In this document: positions 23,378 to 31,100 of the stretch, in pieces
How positions within the stretch are numbered: position 1 is the first letter of the stretch
Layout of the letters: each line of letters starts with the position of its first letter
Virus record (IMG/VR): IMGVR_UViG_3300031787_010241
Coordinates: 101,623 to 165,622 of that record
Length of the DNA stretch: 64,000 bases
Source of the DNA: a virus
Direction: 5' to 3' (one strand)
The notes under the pieces: model-generated
Told to the model about the DNA's origin: nothing
What the model saw: the letters and a program-made list of their open reading frames with translations, nothing else
Databases searched by the model: none
Translations under genes and position numbers: made by a program

Positions 23378-24049
23378 TTAAAATCTTGTTCTAATTACTT
23401 CGGCAACAGTATCGGCTAATTTGTCATAATCGGCGAATATTACTCTTTCGTCCGTATCATAACTAGTTTCACTCACAACTATTTTACCGGTACACATCCA
23501 AGGAAAACATCTGATTTGTTCAAAACATTTAAAATCTTCCGCATAATGTACGTTAACCATAACTTTGCTTTTAGCAATAATTCTGTCTCTATGCTCACCC
23601 CAACCATCCTGTCCATACATAACCCTCAATCCTCTACTTTGTAATTGGTACATCATATTGTATCTTCTTTCACTCATCCAACCAAAGAAAGATACATCAT
23701 AGTCATAAGTGTTGTCAGGATTGTATGAAAGAATTTCCGCCCTATACTCATCGGTAGGTTCTAATTTAATCAATCTCGCTTTAGTAATCCCCGCTTGATT
23801 CATTAGATGAATGTTGTATTCGCTAAATGTCCAAACTTCATGGACCGCATCCCTATGTAGTGGGCCTAATACCATAGGGTCTTTCACAATATCTTCGGTT
23901 AATTGTTCAATCATAAAAGTTATGTGTTTTTCATCCCCATGAGAATGTCTTACTTGTATTGGGTATTCGGAGACAGGACATCTATCACTCCTCAAAAAAT
24001 CATCAAGTTCTTTAACCACCGGTCCTCCTGGACTATGTACTATGTTCAT
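23378..24049 (-). CDS. Glycosyltransferase-like protein
   Basis: Start placed at 24049 (MNIVHSPGGPVVKELDDFLR). The 223-aa protein resembles the C-terminal half of GT-B enzymes: VWTFSEYNIHLM, a Rossmann-like segment YDVSFFGWMSERRYNM, and AKSKVMVNVHYAEDFKCFEQIRCF followed by GKIVVSE, where GT-B enzymes bind the nucleotide sugar. Substrates are unknown. It is divergent from the lipoprotein gene at 24127. Confidence 0.66.
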   Translation of the reverse strand: MNIVHSPGGPVVKELDDFLRSDRCPVSEYPIQVRHSHGDEKHITFMIEQLTEDIVKDPMVLGPLHRDAVHEVWTFSEYNIHLMNQAGITKARLIKLEPTDEYRAEILSYNPDNTYDYDVSFFGWMSERRYNMMYQLQSRGLRVMYGQDGWGEHRDRIIAKSKVMVNVHYAEDFKCFEQIRCFPWMCTGKIVVSETSYDTDERVIFADYDKLADTVAEVIRTRF

Positions 24050-24092
24050 AAGTTTTTTTATAAAAAATATTTGTAGATTTAAAAAAGTGAAG

Positions 24093-24100
24093 TATATTTG
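24093..24100 (+). promoter_or_regulatory. Host-type -7 element TATATTTG
   Basis: TATATTTG 26 nt before the ATG at 24127. Confidence 0.55.
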
Positions 24101-24126
24101 TACCACAATTTTAAACCCATACAATT

Positions 24127-24327
24127 ATGAAAAACCCATTCAAAGCATTTGTTCTGTTCGCAACAATCATTTTGTCAATCCTGTTTCTCGGTTCTTGTTC
24201 ATCACCTCAACGTGGTTACAATTATTCGGCACATGCAAAACGAGGACAAAAGCATTCAAAGAAAGTTCAGAAAATGAATAAAGGAAACGACTTGGTTCAT
24301 TTCAAAGCTCCGTGTAACCGTCATTAA
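24127..24327 (+). CDS. 66-aa basic lipoprotein
   Basis: Signal sequence and lipobox: MKNPFKAFVLFATIILSILF then LGSC. The mature peptide of about 42 residues is strongly basic (HAKRGQKHSKKVQKMNKG). Single-gene unit with own promoter and terminator. A role at the envelope is inferred; function unknown. Confidence 0.74.
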   Translation: MKNPFKAFVLFATIILSILFLGSCSSPQRGYNYSAHAKRGQKHSKKVQKMNKGNDLVHFKAPCNRH

Positions 24328-24352
24328 AAAAGGGGTCATAAGACCCCTTTTA
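24326..24352. terminator. Bidirectional intrinsic terminator
   Basis: Nine-pair stem AAAGGGGTC (24329-24337) with GACCCCTTT (24342-24350), ATAA loop. Serves the converging genes ending at 24327 and 24358. Confidence 0.8.
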
Positions 24353-24357
24353 TAGTT

Positions 24358-24771
24358 TTAAAATCCAAACCACCTTAATACTTTATCAATAATATCCGAA
24401 TGTTCATTTATACATTCCTCTAATATTTTAACGTCAGATTGTGGCATTTTATCTTTTGTATCGGGGCCCAATATCCCATCAGTAGGAAAAACTCCAATGT
24501 TACTTTGGTATTTTTCAACGGCTTTACTTGTATTATCACCGGCTAAACCATCAACTACTAAACCCGCATTCATTCTTTTATTTAAAAAACACTGAATAGA
24601 TTTTGTAATATTTGCTTCCTCAGTTTGTTCCCGCAACAATGGTTTAACATCACCAAGTTTGGTATTAACAAGTTTATCGAAATTTTCGATTACAAGTTTC
24701 TTACCGCCAGTGTGTTGCTCACGAATTCTATTTTTTTCCTCTTCGGATAAGTCATTCAATAAATGTTTCAT
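24358..24771 (-). CDS. Peptidoglycan-binding-domain protein with leader
   Basis: A 137-aa protein. The N-terminal 30 residues (MKHLLNDLSEEEKNRIREQH...KLVIEN) are a leader variant related to the family here. Residues about 58-110 form a PG_binding_1 domain: IQCFLNKRMNAGLVVDGLAG, ALEKYQS-like SKAVEKYQSNIGVFPTDGIL and GPDTKDKM. This domain binds cell wall and is common in phage lysozymes, but here it is without a catalytic domain. Packaging in the virion is inferred from the leader. An ATATTTAT motif lies about 20 nt upstream. Confidence 0.8.
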   Translation of the reverse strand: MKHLLNDLSEEEKNRIREQHTGGKKLVIENFDKLVNTKLGDVKPLLREQTEEANITKSIQCFLNKRMNAGLVVDGLAGDNTSKAVEKYQSNIGVFPTDGILGPDTKDKMPQSDVKILEECINEHSDIIDKVLRWFGF

Positions 24772-24799
24772 ATCTTTTGTTTTATAATAAATATAAGGT

Positions 24800-25129
24800 T
24801 TATATCGTTTTTGTTATTGTAACCAAACCTGTTTTGAAATCTCCTACCGGTTTCACACTCAATATCAAATTGAGATTACCAATTTTACCTTTAGCAGATA
24901 AAGCTCCCGTTCCGATATTATACCCATCTGTTTGAATATGGAATAAATTAAGTTGGATTGGTGAATTATTTAACTTCGATAAAAAATCGTCAGGAGTAAA
25001 TGTCTTATTATTAAGTTTAATCGTGTTAAATTTTCTGATATACTCTGAAAAATCCTCGGTCTCTTTAGGTTTAGTCAATTGCTCATCAATCAACTTTTCC
25101 ATTTGAGATTCTGTTAATACAATCTTCAT
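24800..25129 (-). CDS. Leader-bearing protein, 109 aa
   Basis: The start MKIVLTESQMEKLIDEQLTK is a clear member of the leader family, with LTE and IDE sites. The remainder, about 85 aa, is beta-rich (FHIQTDGYNIGTGALSAKGK, ILSVKPVGDF). An ATATTTAT motif stands 4 nt before the ATG. Function after delivery unknown. Confidence 0.78.
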   Translation of the reverse strand: MKIVLTESQMEKLIDEQLTKPKETEDFSEYIRKFNTIKLNNKTFTPDDFLSKLNNSPIQLNLFHIQTDGYNIGTGALSAKGKIGNLNLILSVKPVGDFKTGLVTITKTI

Positions 25130-25133
25130 GTAT

Positions 25134-25141
25134 ATAAATAT
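25134..25141 (-). promoter_or_regulatory. ATATTTAT promoter-like motif
   Basis: ATATTTAT on the minus strand, 4 nt before the ATG at 25129. Confidence 0.45.
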
Positions 25142-25152
25142 ACAATAGATGA

Positions 25153-25341
25153 TTACTGTGAGAGCAGTCTATTAATGTAATTCATAATTCGAATTTGTTG
25201 GGTTTCCAGTCTTCCGATTTGACTCAACTGATTTTGATTCAAATCAATACTTTGTCCTTTAATTTCGTTAATCTGATTACCCAATCTTGTGTGTTCGTTC
25301 AATAACTCTCCGTATTGTTGTGCTTTTTGTTCGTTTGTCAT
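25153..25341 (-). CDS. 62-aa coiled-coil protein
   Basis: Begins MTNEQKAQQYGELLNEHTRL and is Gln/Asn/Leu/Ile-rich with heptad repeats throughout, so it probably forms a short coiled coil. No other feature. Confidence 0.65.
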   Translation of the reverse strand: MTNEQKAQQYGELLNEHTRLGNQINEIKGQSIDLNQNQLSQIGRLETQQIRIMNYINRLLSQ

Positions 25342-25361
25342 AAAAATAATTATAGTTTATA

Positions 25362-25396
25362 TGAAAAAAAAGGGAAGATTACTCTTCCCTTTGTTC
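25362..25396 (-). terminator. Intrinsic terminator
   Basis: Ten-pair stem AAAGGGAAGA (25369-25378) with TCTTCCCTTT (25383-25392), 4-nt loop, and a run of A on the left that is a U-run on the minus strand. It ends the tiny unit at 25417-25452. Confidence 0.7.
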
Positions 25397-25416
25397 TGTT
25401 TAACGTGTTTGGGAAA

Positions 25417-25452
25417 TTATTTTCCACAACCACAACCACCACCGTTTTTCAT
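25417..25452 (-). CDS. Possible 11-aa Gly/Cys micropeptide
   Basis: A tiny frame reads MKNGGGCGCGK then stop, and is followed directly by a strong terminator. It lies in an otherwise empty gap between 25341 and 25506. It may be a real micropeptide, perhaps metal-binding, or the 5' part of a short untranslated RNA. Weak evidence. Confidence 0.25.
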   Translation of the reverse strand: MKNGGGCGCGK

Positions 25453-25505
25453 AGTACTATTTTTTTGTTAATGGTTTATTACTTATAAATAGTACTATAA
25501 TTCAA

Positions 25506-25844
25506 TTAATCGAAGTAACATTCTTGTTCTTCACCTGTAATCTTTTCTCTCATTACGTCGGATTGACTACATTCGTCATAAAGGGATTCGTACCATTCCT
25601 CATTCGTTGATTTCATGTCAGACCAATTCTCTTTAATGTAATCCTTAATTTGTTCCTCTGACATCCCGTTTAGTTCGGGATAATCCTCAACATTGATTTC
25701 AATTGGTTCGTGTACAACCATGGTATTATAATACTCTACCATTTTAACTGAAATTGTTTTCGGAGCGGTTACAATTGTTTTTTCGGCAACCTTTTTCTTT
25801 TTTTCTTTCTTTGGCGCGGCCATTTTTGCTTTTTCTTTTTTCAT
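25506..25844 (-). CDS. 112-aa protein with Lys-rich N-terminus
   Basis: The first 23 residues are Lys/Ala-rich (MKKEKAKMAAPKKEKKKKVA), like a disordered nucleic-acid-binding tail. The rest is acidic, about pI-opposite in character, ending EEQECYFD. No domain recognised. Two-gene unit with the gene at 25854-26054. Confidence 0.7.
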   Translation of the reverse strand: MKKEKAKMAAPKKEKKKKVAEKTIVTAPKTISVKMVEYYNTMVVHEPIEINVEDYPELNGMSEEQIKDYIKENWSDMKSTNEEWYESLYDECSQSDVMREKITGEEQECYFD

Positions 25845-25853
25845 AGTTATAAA

Positions 25854-26054
25854 TTATAAAGAATCATAAAAACTTTTTTCAATAGCATCAAGCTCTTCTT
25901 GTGTGAATTCATCGTCATCAGTTTCAATATCTTCCACTGAATCATAATCATCTCCTGAACGAACAACTATAGCAAATGTTCGTCCATCTTCCATTTCACC
26001 AAAATACTTGGTGAGTTTAAACATTAGTTGGGGGGTTTCAAAATTTATATTCAT
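25854..26054 (-). CDS. 66-aa acidic hypothetical protein
   Basis: Begins MNINFETPQLMFKLTKYFGE and continues into an acidic tail (DDYDSVEDIETDDDEF). Function unknown. It lies 9 nt upstream of the Lys-rich protein gene. Confidence 0.65.
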   Translation of the reverse strand: MNINFETPQLMFKLTKYFGEMEDGRTFAIVVRSGDDYDSVEDIETDDDEFTQEELDAIEKSFYDSL

Positions 26055-26109
26055 AAATTAATTATAGGAAAAAATTTTAAGAAAAAAAATTGGATATGAA
26101 AAAATTTAG

Positions 26110-26117
26110 TATATTTG
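26110..26117 (+). promoter_or_regulatory. Host-type -7 element TATATTTG
   Basis: TATATTTG 9 nt before the ATG at 26127. Confidence 0.6.
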
Positions 26118-26126
26118 TAGGAAATA

Positions 26127-26507
26127 ATGAAAAATATATTCACATATATCATAGTAATTCTACTAACATCATCTTGTGTAACAAGAAAGAATGTTCAGTT
26201 GTCTGACGGTTCTCGTATTAGTAAAAAAAAATACGAACGTATTATTGATAATTCATTTGAACAAAGTTTGTCAGAAGTAACTGAAGATGATGTAAAACTT
26301 CTTGAGAACACAAATGTTGATGTAGAATTTATTATCGTAGATAGTATTTTTATCGACACCTTACCCAAAAATCGTTTTTTGGTATTAGATTTGCGTAATA
26401 ATTTAACATACGAACAAACCATTCCTGTTGGGAGTGAATTTTGGGATTATAATACTGTAGGTGTTGTACAAATTTTAGATACTTTAGAATATCATATAAC
26501 AAAATGA
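26127..26507 (+). CDS. 126-aa lipoprotein
   Basis: Signal sequence MKNIFTYIIVILLTSSC with a lipobox TSSC. The mature part has Lys-rich then acidic segments and DSIFIDTLPKNRFLVLDLRN. Family not recognised. It overlaps the CAP-domain gene by 4 nt (ATGA), so the two exported proteins are expressed together. Confidence 0.75.
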   Translation: MKNIFTYIIVILLTSSCVTRKNVQLSDGSRISKKKYERIIDNSFEQSLSEVTEDDVKLLENTNVDVEFIIVDSIFIDTLPKNRFLVLDLRNNLTYEQTIPVGSEFWDYNTVGVVQILDTLEYHITK

Positions 26508-27097
26508 AACCACTATTAATTACCTCACTTTTTTTGTCCCTGAACATTTTTTCATACTGTCAATCCACAGAAAAAACTTTGGGCAATAAAGTAATGACAG
26601 TTGACGAATTAGAAAAAACTATGTTGGTTATTAAACCGAACGTAAAGACGTTCTCGATTGATTCATTCAATGTGTATTTTGAAAAAAATTACAATAAATA
26701 CCGTAAATCAAAAGGTTTAGAATTTGTTTCATACGATAAATCAATCGTAAAGGTTGCAACTGAACAATCTTCTTACTGTTTGAAGAATGGTTACTTGGAC
26801 CACAAACAACCTACATCTTCAAAAGAAGACGTTGATGAGAGATGCGATTTGTATGGTGTTAATTATGTTGACGTTCGTGAAAACCTAATGATGGGTCACA
26901 TGATTTATCCCGTCCTTATTGTTTATGAAGAAGGAATGAATTATTATGACTGTTTGAGTTTGGTAGTGTTAAAATGCTGGATATTAAGTCCTGGTCATAA
27001 TGACACATTATTGAGTGATGGTCAAACTTTTGCAGTGGGCATCTCATACAATAAAGAAAACGAAATGGTCGCTTGTTTTGTATTAGTTTCCTCCTGA
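26504..27097 (+). CDS. Secreted CAP/SCP-domain protein
   Basis: A 197-aa protein with signal peptide (MKPLLITSLFLSLNIFSYC) and a CAP (cysteine-rich secretory/pathogenesis-related 1) domain. Characteristic pieces are FNVYFEKNYNKYRKSKGLEF, VATEQSSYCLKNGYLDHKQP with the His-containing loop, ENLMMG near residue 127, and WILSPGHNDTLL with a second His. CAP domains are typically extracellular; in bacteria their activity is poorly defined. It is paired with the lipoprotein gene upstream. Domain identity is inferred by motif order. Confidence 0.8.
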   Translation: MKPLLITSLFLSLNIFSYCQSTEKTLGNKVMTVDELEKTMLVIKPNVKTFSIDSFNVYFEKNYNKYRKSKGLEFVSYDKSIVKVATEQSSYCLKNGYLDHKQPTSSKEDVDERCDLYGVNYVDVRENLMMGHMIYPVLIVYEEGMNYYDCLSLVVLKCWILSPGHNDTLLSDGQTFAVGISYNKENEMVACFVLVSS

Positions 27098-28294
27098 TTG
27101 ATAAGCGGCACATAATTTAGGATTTATACTCAAAAATCCTGCTAATTTATCCCTGAAATTAAATGAGGATGACTTACCTTTTGGTTTTGGTCTTTTAACC
27201 GGAGTTGGTGGTGGTATAATTTTACCGTCAATATCCAATGAGTAATTGAAAACTTCAACAGGTGACTGTGTGGTTTCCTCTGTCTCTATCGTGGCGGCTA
27301 AAACAATTTTCACTTTTAAATATTTGTATTGGTTATATTCTTCAGGTGTTGCGTGAGGTTCTCCAAATTGGTTTCTTGGTTCGGTAGATGTTGTATTCAT
27401 TTTAACATTACCTCCATTAACATAAGCATTTGGCTCAGGAGGATTAGGTCCTGTGGTACCATCACCATTACTTCCTAAATATTGTTGAGTTGGGGTTACG
27501 GTATCCGTCTCGGTGACACCATTTTCTTTTAATGAATTAATTATATAATCTTTGGCAGAATTGTTTCTATATCCTGATAGCTCTTGAAAAGTTAAATCGG
27601 ATGCCCGCCCGGTATTTCTATATCTTGATGCAGAAGTTTGAATATCCAATGACTTCAATGATATTATCGCATTTGGGAATTGTTCTTTCGCAATATTTAC
27701 TTTACTTAGAATATTTTGATTATAAGATTCAATGGCTTCTGGAGACAACTCCCACTCATTATTAACATATAACTGAATATTGGTATCAGGATTCCATTCA
27801 ATTGGGAATTCTACCGTACCACCGATAGATTCGCCAGGAACGGTTTCTGTTGTTTCTGTTATGGTTAATACCATATTTTTTTTCAAACTATCATTCCATT
27901 TTTCATAAACTTCATTAACAAGATTTTGAGCTAGCTCGAAGGCTGAAATTAATGAATCTCTTTCTGAAATAGTCGCACTTGAAGATAGAGGAGTGTTAAA
28001 CTTTTTCAATAATCCATTGAATTTACTTCTATCATCCGGAGTTTTAGTGATGCTTCTTATACCATCTGATAATAATAAATCAGGGTTATCGGGTATACGA
28101 TTTTTTACTATTTTCCTTAGAGTTGTAGAGTTGAATGGTTTTATATTTTCATTATACCATTTTACCCATTCGTCATATGAATATTCCAAAATATTGTCGG
28201 GTATGACAACATTAGAAACATTGGTCTGTTCAGTTATCAACCCATAGAGTCCCTTAATATATTTTTTTTCCTCTTCGGTAATTATAAATTTCAT
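27083..28294 (-). CDS. Leader-bearing protein, 403 aa
   Basis: The N-terminus MKFIITEEEKKYIKGLYGLI followed by TEQ is a leader with ITE and LITEQ sites. The body contains a helical region with VNEVYEKWNDSLKKN, then an OmpA/peptidoglycan-like stretch SLDIQTSASRYRNTGRASDL near residue 205, a Pro/Asn/Thr linker and a Pro/Lys-rich C-terminus (IPPPTPVKRPKPKGKS). LKSLDIQTSASRYRN recalls OmpA-like C-terminal domains, but the match is uncertain. No signal peptide. Probably packaged in the head if the leader works as supposed. Confidence 0.75.
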   Translation of the reverse strand: MKFIITEEEKKYIKGLYGLITEQTNVSNVVIPDNILEYSYDEWVKWYNENIKPFNSTTLRKIVKNRIPDNPDLLLSDGIRSITKTPDDRSKFNGLLKKFNTPLSSSATISERDSLISAFELAQNLVNEVYEKWNDSLKKNMVLTITETTETVPGESIGGTVEFPIEWNPDTNIQLYVNNEWELSPEAIESYNQNILSKVNIAKEQFPNAIISLKSLDIQTSASRYRNTGRASDLTFQELSGYRNNSAKDYIINSLKENGVTETDTVTPTQQYLGSNGDGTTGPNPPEPNAYVNGGNVKMNTTSTEPRNQFGEPHATPEEYNQYKYLKVKIVLAATIETEETTQSPVEVFNYSLDIDGKIIPPPTPVKRPKPKGKSSSFNFRDKLAGFLSINPKLCAAYQSGGN

Positions 28295-28308
28295 AATTGG
28301 TATCTTTT

Positions 28309-29202
28309 TTAACCTTCAGCTTCAGGAGCCGGTGTCTCAACTTTAGTCTCAGGCATCTTTTTTGACATAAGTATTTCCATGAGCTTGTTTATAGTAGCTT
28401 GGTCCATTTGACCTGTTTTTGTAACTCCACCAGCGAAGGCCGGGTCAATCTCCTTTAATTTGTTCTGAACATTTGTTACATGTTGAGCATGTTTGTAAGG
28501 TTGTGGAGCACCACTTGTCTTACCTCCCTTTTGTTCTGGATTGGCTTGTACTCTTGACGAATTTTTGAAAAATGCATCATCACATGTGTAGGTACTATAA
28601 CTTCCTTTACCATATTGGTTACCATCAATAAAATAAGTAAATTCACCTATTTTATAAGCAACAGTGCCTGAAACATTAGTATCGGTACGGGGATTGGCAA
28701 TTTTTTGGGCTCCGGGATAGTTTACAACACATGGGAATTTTTGTGACCAATCAGCCACTTGTTGCTCTTCTGTTTTTTGTGTCTCAGGTTGAGCTTGAAC
28801 GGTTGATTGGTAATTAATAACAACACTTTCGTTTCTATTTTGGTCGAATGTCATCGTAGCACCAAGTTTAGCCAAGTGACTCTGAAACGCCTTTAAGCTT
28901 GCTCTATCGGTTGCTTCTTGTGGGTTAAATTCATCGTTAATTTGACCTTGTAGACCAAGTTGACCATAACCACTCTTCAAAAGAGCATCAACATTTTTCA
29001 ATTGTTGTAAACTAGATATTGCTTGTATTGCGGTTAAAAAATCACTACCTGTACCAGGTCCATACGATGCTTTATATATTCTACCGGCAATATCTTTATC
29101 TGCCGATTGTTCGTTAATCAAATATTGATTCTTGGTTGCCGATTCATGTAGATTGAGAATTCTTTCTCTTTCTGAGTTGTCTAAAAAATATAAATTTTTC
29201 AT
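28309..29202 (-). CDS. Leader-bearing protein with peptidoglycan-binding-like end
   Basis: A 297-aa protein with long leader MKNLYFLDNSERERILNLHE...YLINEQ (about 1-33), ending in the INEQ site. The middle contains ALKAFQSHLAKLGATMTFDQ, like a peptidoglycan-binding helix. The C-terminal part HVTNVQNKLKEIDPAFAGGV...GQMDQATINKLMEIL resembles PG_binding_1. Gln/Pro linkers separate the parts. This suggests a cell-wall-associated role after injection. It follows the 403-aa gene in the same orientation. Confidence 0.74.
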   Translation of the reverse strand: MKNLYFLDNSERERILNLHESATKNQYLINEQSADKDIAGRIYKASYGPGTGSDFLTAIQAISSLQQLKNVDALLKSGYGQLGLQGQINDEFNPQEATDRASLKAFQSHLAKLGATMTFDQNRNESVVINYQSTVQAQPETQKTEEQQVADWSQKFPCVVNYPGAQKIANPRTDTNVSGTVAYKIGEFTYFIDGNQYGKGSYSTYTCDDAFFKNSSRVQANPEQKGGKTSGAPQPYKHAQHVTNVQNKLKEIDPAFAGGVTKTGQMDQATINKLMEILMSKKMPETKVETPAPEAEG

Positions 29203-29206
29203 AATG

Positions 29207-29455
29207 TTATCTTTTCATTTCATCAACATAAGAATCAAGTTCGTTTAATGTTAAAAGTAAAACTTGTACAATATGTGATGCAGTTTCATTATCTCCACTA
29301 TCTATGGAGGATTTCAATTGATGTAATCCATTTATCATTTTTCTTTTATTGAAGTCATACATCTCAATTGAATTGGTCATACCTCCCATTTCCATAATTG
29401 TTTTTTTAACAATTCTATTAAGGTCGGATTCGGTTAATCTAATAGGTTTTTTCAT
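29207..29455 (-). CDS. Leader-bearing protein, 82 aa
   Basis: I place the start at 29455: MKKPIRLTESDLNRIVKKTI then MEMGG. This is the canonical leader of the RLTESDL class. The remaining 60 residues are helical (QLKSSIDSGDNETASHIVQV) and similar in plan to the neighbour at 29762-30040. A longer frame upstream is rejected because it would place the leader internally. Confidence 0.75.
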   Translation of the reverse strand: MKKPIRLTESDLNRIVKKTIMEMGGMTNSIEMYDFNKRKMINGLHQLKSSIDSGDNETASHIVQVLLLTLNELDSYVDEMKR

Positions 29456-29466
29456 TTTCTTTAATT

Positions 29467-29721
29467 TTACATAAATAATTGATAACGGGAATACAAATCC
29501 TGAACTCTTTGACAATCTGGTAGATTTTCTTTTCTTTCACAATACCTTGTGGCCATATGACCTAGTAACGCCAAATCGTCTTTGGGTATGGATACTTCTC
29601 GTTTTCTTGCTTTATAATAATCAGAATCTGAGGAAACGTCCATCATTTCCAAGTCTTCCGAAATCATTTTCTTTATTAATTTGGTTAACTCAGATTCGGT
29701 CAATCGAATTTTTTTTCCCAT
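29467..29721 (-). CDS. Leader-bearing protein, 84 aa
   Basis: Leader MGKKIRLTESELTKLIKKMI then SEDLEMM. The body of about 60 residues has a Cys pair (YCERKENLPDCQRV). An ATATTTAT motif lies about 20 nt upstream. Small, soluble, function unknown. Confidence 0.75.
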   Translation of the reverse strand: MGKKIRLTESELTKLIKKMISEDLEMMDVSSDSDYYKARKREVSIPKDDLALLGHMATRYCERKENLPDCQRVQDLYSRYQLFM

Positions 29722-29761
29722 TATAATTGTTTTATTATAAATATAATGAAAAAACTATTTT

Positions 29762-30040
29762 TTATAATTTCATGTTAAGATAACTCATGGCTCTATTAAC
29801 CATTTCCCAATCCTCATTCTTTATGGCTTTTCTCAGCATATTCTTTACATAGTCAATCTTCTTAACAATCCCACCTGACAATTCGCCAGACTCGTCACTC
29901 AATTCAACATCCTCATCGTCTCCCAATTTAGAATATAGTTTACCTATTTCTTCATGACCATAAGCTCGGTCCGATTCGTTAATAGCACGTTTAACAATTC
30001 TTGTTAAATCTGATTCTGTAAGTCTAATTATCTTTTTCAT
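29762..30040 (-). CDS. Leader-bearing protein, 92 aa
   Basis: Leader MKKIIRLTESDLTRIVKRAI then NESDRAYG. The body is acidic then helical (VKNMLRKAIKNEDWEMVNRA), like the 82-aa neighbour, suggesting paralogy. ATG preceded by an A/T-rich gap of 13 nt from the next leader gene. Confidence 0.76.
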   Translation of the reverse strand: MKKIIRLTESDLTRIVKRAINESDRAYGHEEIGKLYSKLGDDEDVELSDESGELSGGIVKKIDYVKNMLRKAIKNEDWEMVNRAMSYLNMKL

Positions 30041-30053
30041 AATATTATATTAA

Positions 30054-30425
30054 TTAAGAATTTCTGTATTGTCCTTTATAATGATTAAGAAGGTTTGATT
30101 GGAGTTGGGAGAATGTATTGAAGAGGTTTAATGAGTCCTCCCTAGATAAAGATTCATCATCATACTTATGAAATATTTCACTTGTTTGATTTCTAACTTG
30201 CTTCAAGAATCTATTCCAATCAATATCACCTGATGATTTCAAATCGGATAAAAATCCATCCATTTTATTTTTGTAATCACCCATTTCTCTTTCAAGATTT
30301 TGTACGACATTAGAGACTGAAGATGTTTCAGATGATGTCATAAATTCATCAAAATGCTGTTCGTTAATAATACGTTTTACAACTTTGATTAGTTCGGATT
30401 CGGTAAGTCTAATTATCTTTTTCAT
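30054..30425 (-). CDS. Leader-bearing protein, 123 aa
   Basis: Leader MKKIIRLTESELIKVVKRII then NEQHFDEF. Helical, Ser/Asn/Gln-rich body (QVRNQTSEIFHKYDDESLSR). ATATTTAT lies 2 nt before the ATG. Function unknown. Confidence 0.76.
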   Translation of the reverse strand: MKKIIRLTESELIKVVKRIINEQHFDEFMTSSETSSVSNVVQNLEREMGDYKNKMDGFLSDLKSSGDIDWNRFLKQVRNQTSEIFHKYDDESLSREDSLNLFNTFSQLQSNLLNHYKGQYRNS

Positions 30426-30427
30426 AT

Positions 30428-30435
30428 ATATAAAT
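30428..30435 (-). promoter_or_regulatory. ATATTTAT promoter-like motif
   Basis: ATATTTAT on the minus strand, 2 nt before the ATG at 30425. Confidence 0.42.
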
Positions 30436-30444
30436 ATATCGGAA

Positions 30445-30488
30445 ATAAAAAAGTGGGTATGGGATTGCCGGCCCGAAGGAAAAAATTT
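30445..30488 (-). repeat. Intergenic cassette repeat, copy 1 (diverged)
   Basis: First copy of a repeat found between leader-bearing genes: A-run, G-rich block, ATT, CCCGAAGG, A-run. On the minus strand it contains CCTTCGGG and can fold as a terminator-like hairpin. Confidence 0.65.
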
Positions 30489-30495
30489 TAGAAAA

Positions 30496-31035
30496 TTAAT
30501 TTAATATACTAGTTTGATATTCTTCTCTATAAAGTTTTTCAAAATCATCAATAATTTTGTTTTGAGCCCTTTCACTTATTCTTCCGTTAATGGTCTTTTC
30601 CAATTTAGATAAGAATTCCTCTTCTCCGTCAGGGTTATTCATATAATCCCACTTAATGGTATTTTGGGGATACTTATTTCTTTTCCATTTACCATCTTCT
30701 GTTTTATAATTAAAACTCACTTTAGTATTCCAAAAAATATTAATTTCAACTTTGCCTGTAGATTTTTTTATATTATAAGCAATAACCAAAGCCGGTTCTC
30801 TCCTATTATATTTTGTAAGTTCAGAGGTTAATTTATCAGGATAAATAAAAAATACGGGATATTGCGTATAACCATAGTGTCCAAATCTACCTTGAAACTT
30901 GGAGTTTAAAAAATCTGTTACGTCATGTTCGATTGTAGAGACCACACTACTTTTCAAAAAACTCAAATCCTCTTCTTGTTTTTTAATTAGTTTCATCAGC
31001 CCAGCATACTGTGACTCCGTAAGAATGTATTTCAT
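30496..31035 (-). CDS. Leader-bearing protein, 179 aa
   Basis: Leader MKYILTESQYAGLMKLIKKQ then EEDL, of the LTESQ class. The body contains GHYGYTQYPVFFIYPDKLTS and ALVIAYNIKKSTGKVEINIF, an alternating beta pattern, and ends in a charged helix. ATATTTAT 4 nt before the ATG. Flanked on both sides by cassette repeats. Confidence 0.77.
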   Translation of the reverse strand: MKYILTESQYAGLMKLIKKQEEDLSFLKSSVVSTIEHDVTDFLNSKFQGRFGHYGYTQYPVFFIYPDKLTSELTKYNRREPALVIAYNIKKSTGKVEINIFWNTKVSFNYKTEDGKWKRNKYPQNTIKWDYMNNPDGEEEFLSKLEKTINGRISERAQNKIIDDFEKLYREEYQTSILN

Positions 31036-31039
31036 ATAG

Positions 31040-31047
31040 ATAAATAT
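31040..31047 (-). promoter_or_regulatory. ATATTTAT promoter-like motif
   Basis: ATATTTAT on the minus strand, 4 nt before the ATG at 31035. Confidence 0.45.
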
Positions 31048-31055
31048 ATCTCAAA

Positions 31056-31100
31056 CAAAAAAGGGGGTAGGGGGATTACAAACCCGAAGGGAAAAAATTA
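31056..31100 (-). repeat. Intergenic cassette repeat, copy 2
   Basis: Near-identical over about 44 bp to the copy at 32320-32364: AAAAAAGGGGGTAGGGGG, then ATT, a few variable bases, AACCCGAAGGGAAAAAATTA. Confidence 0.8.
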
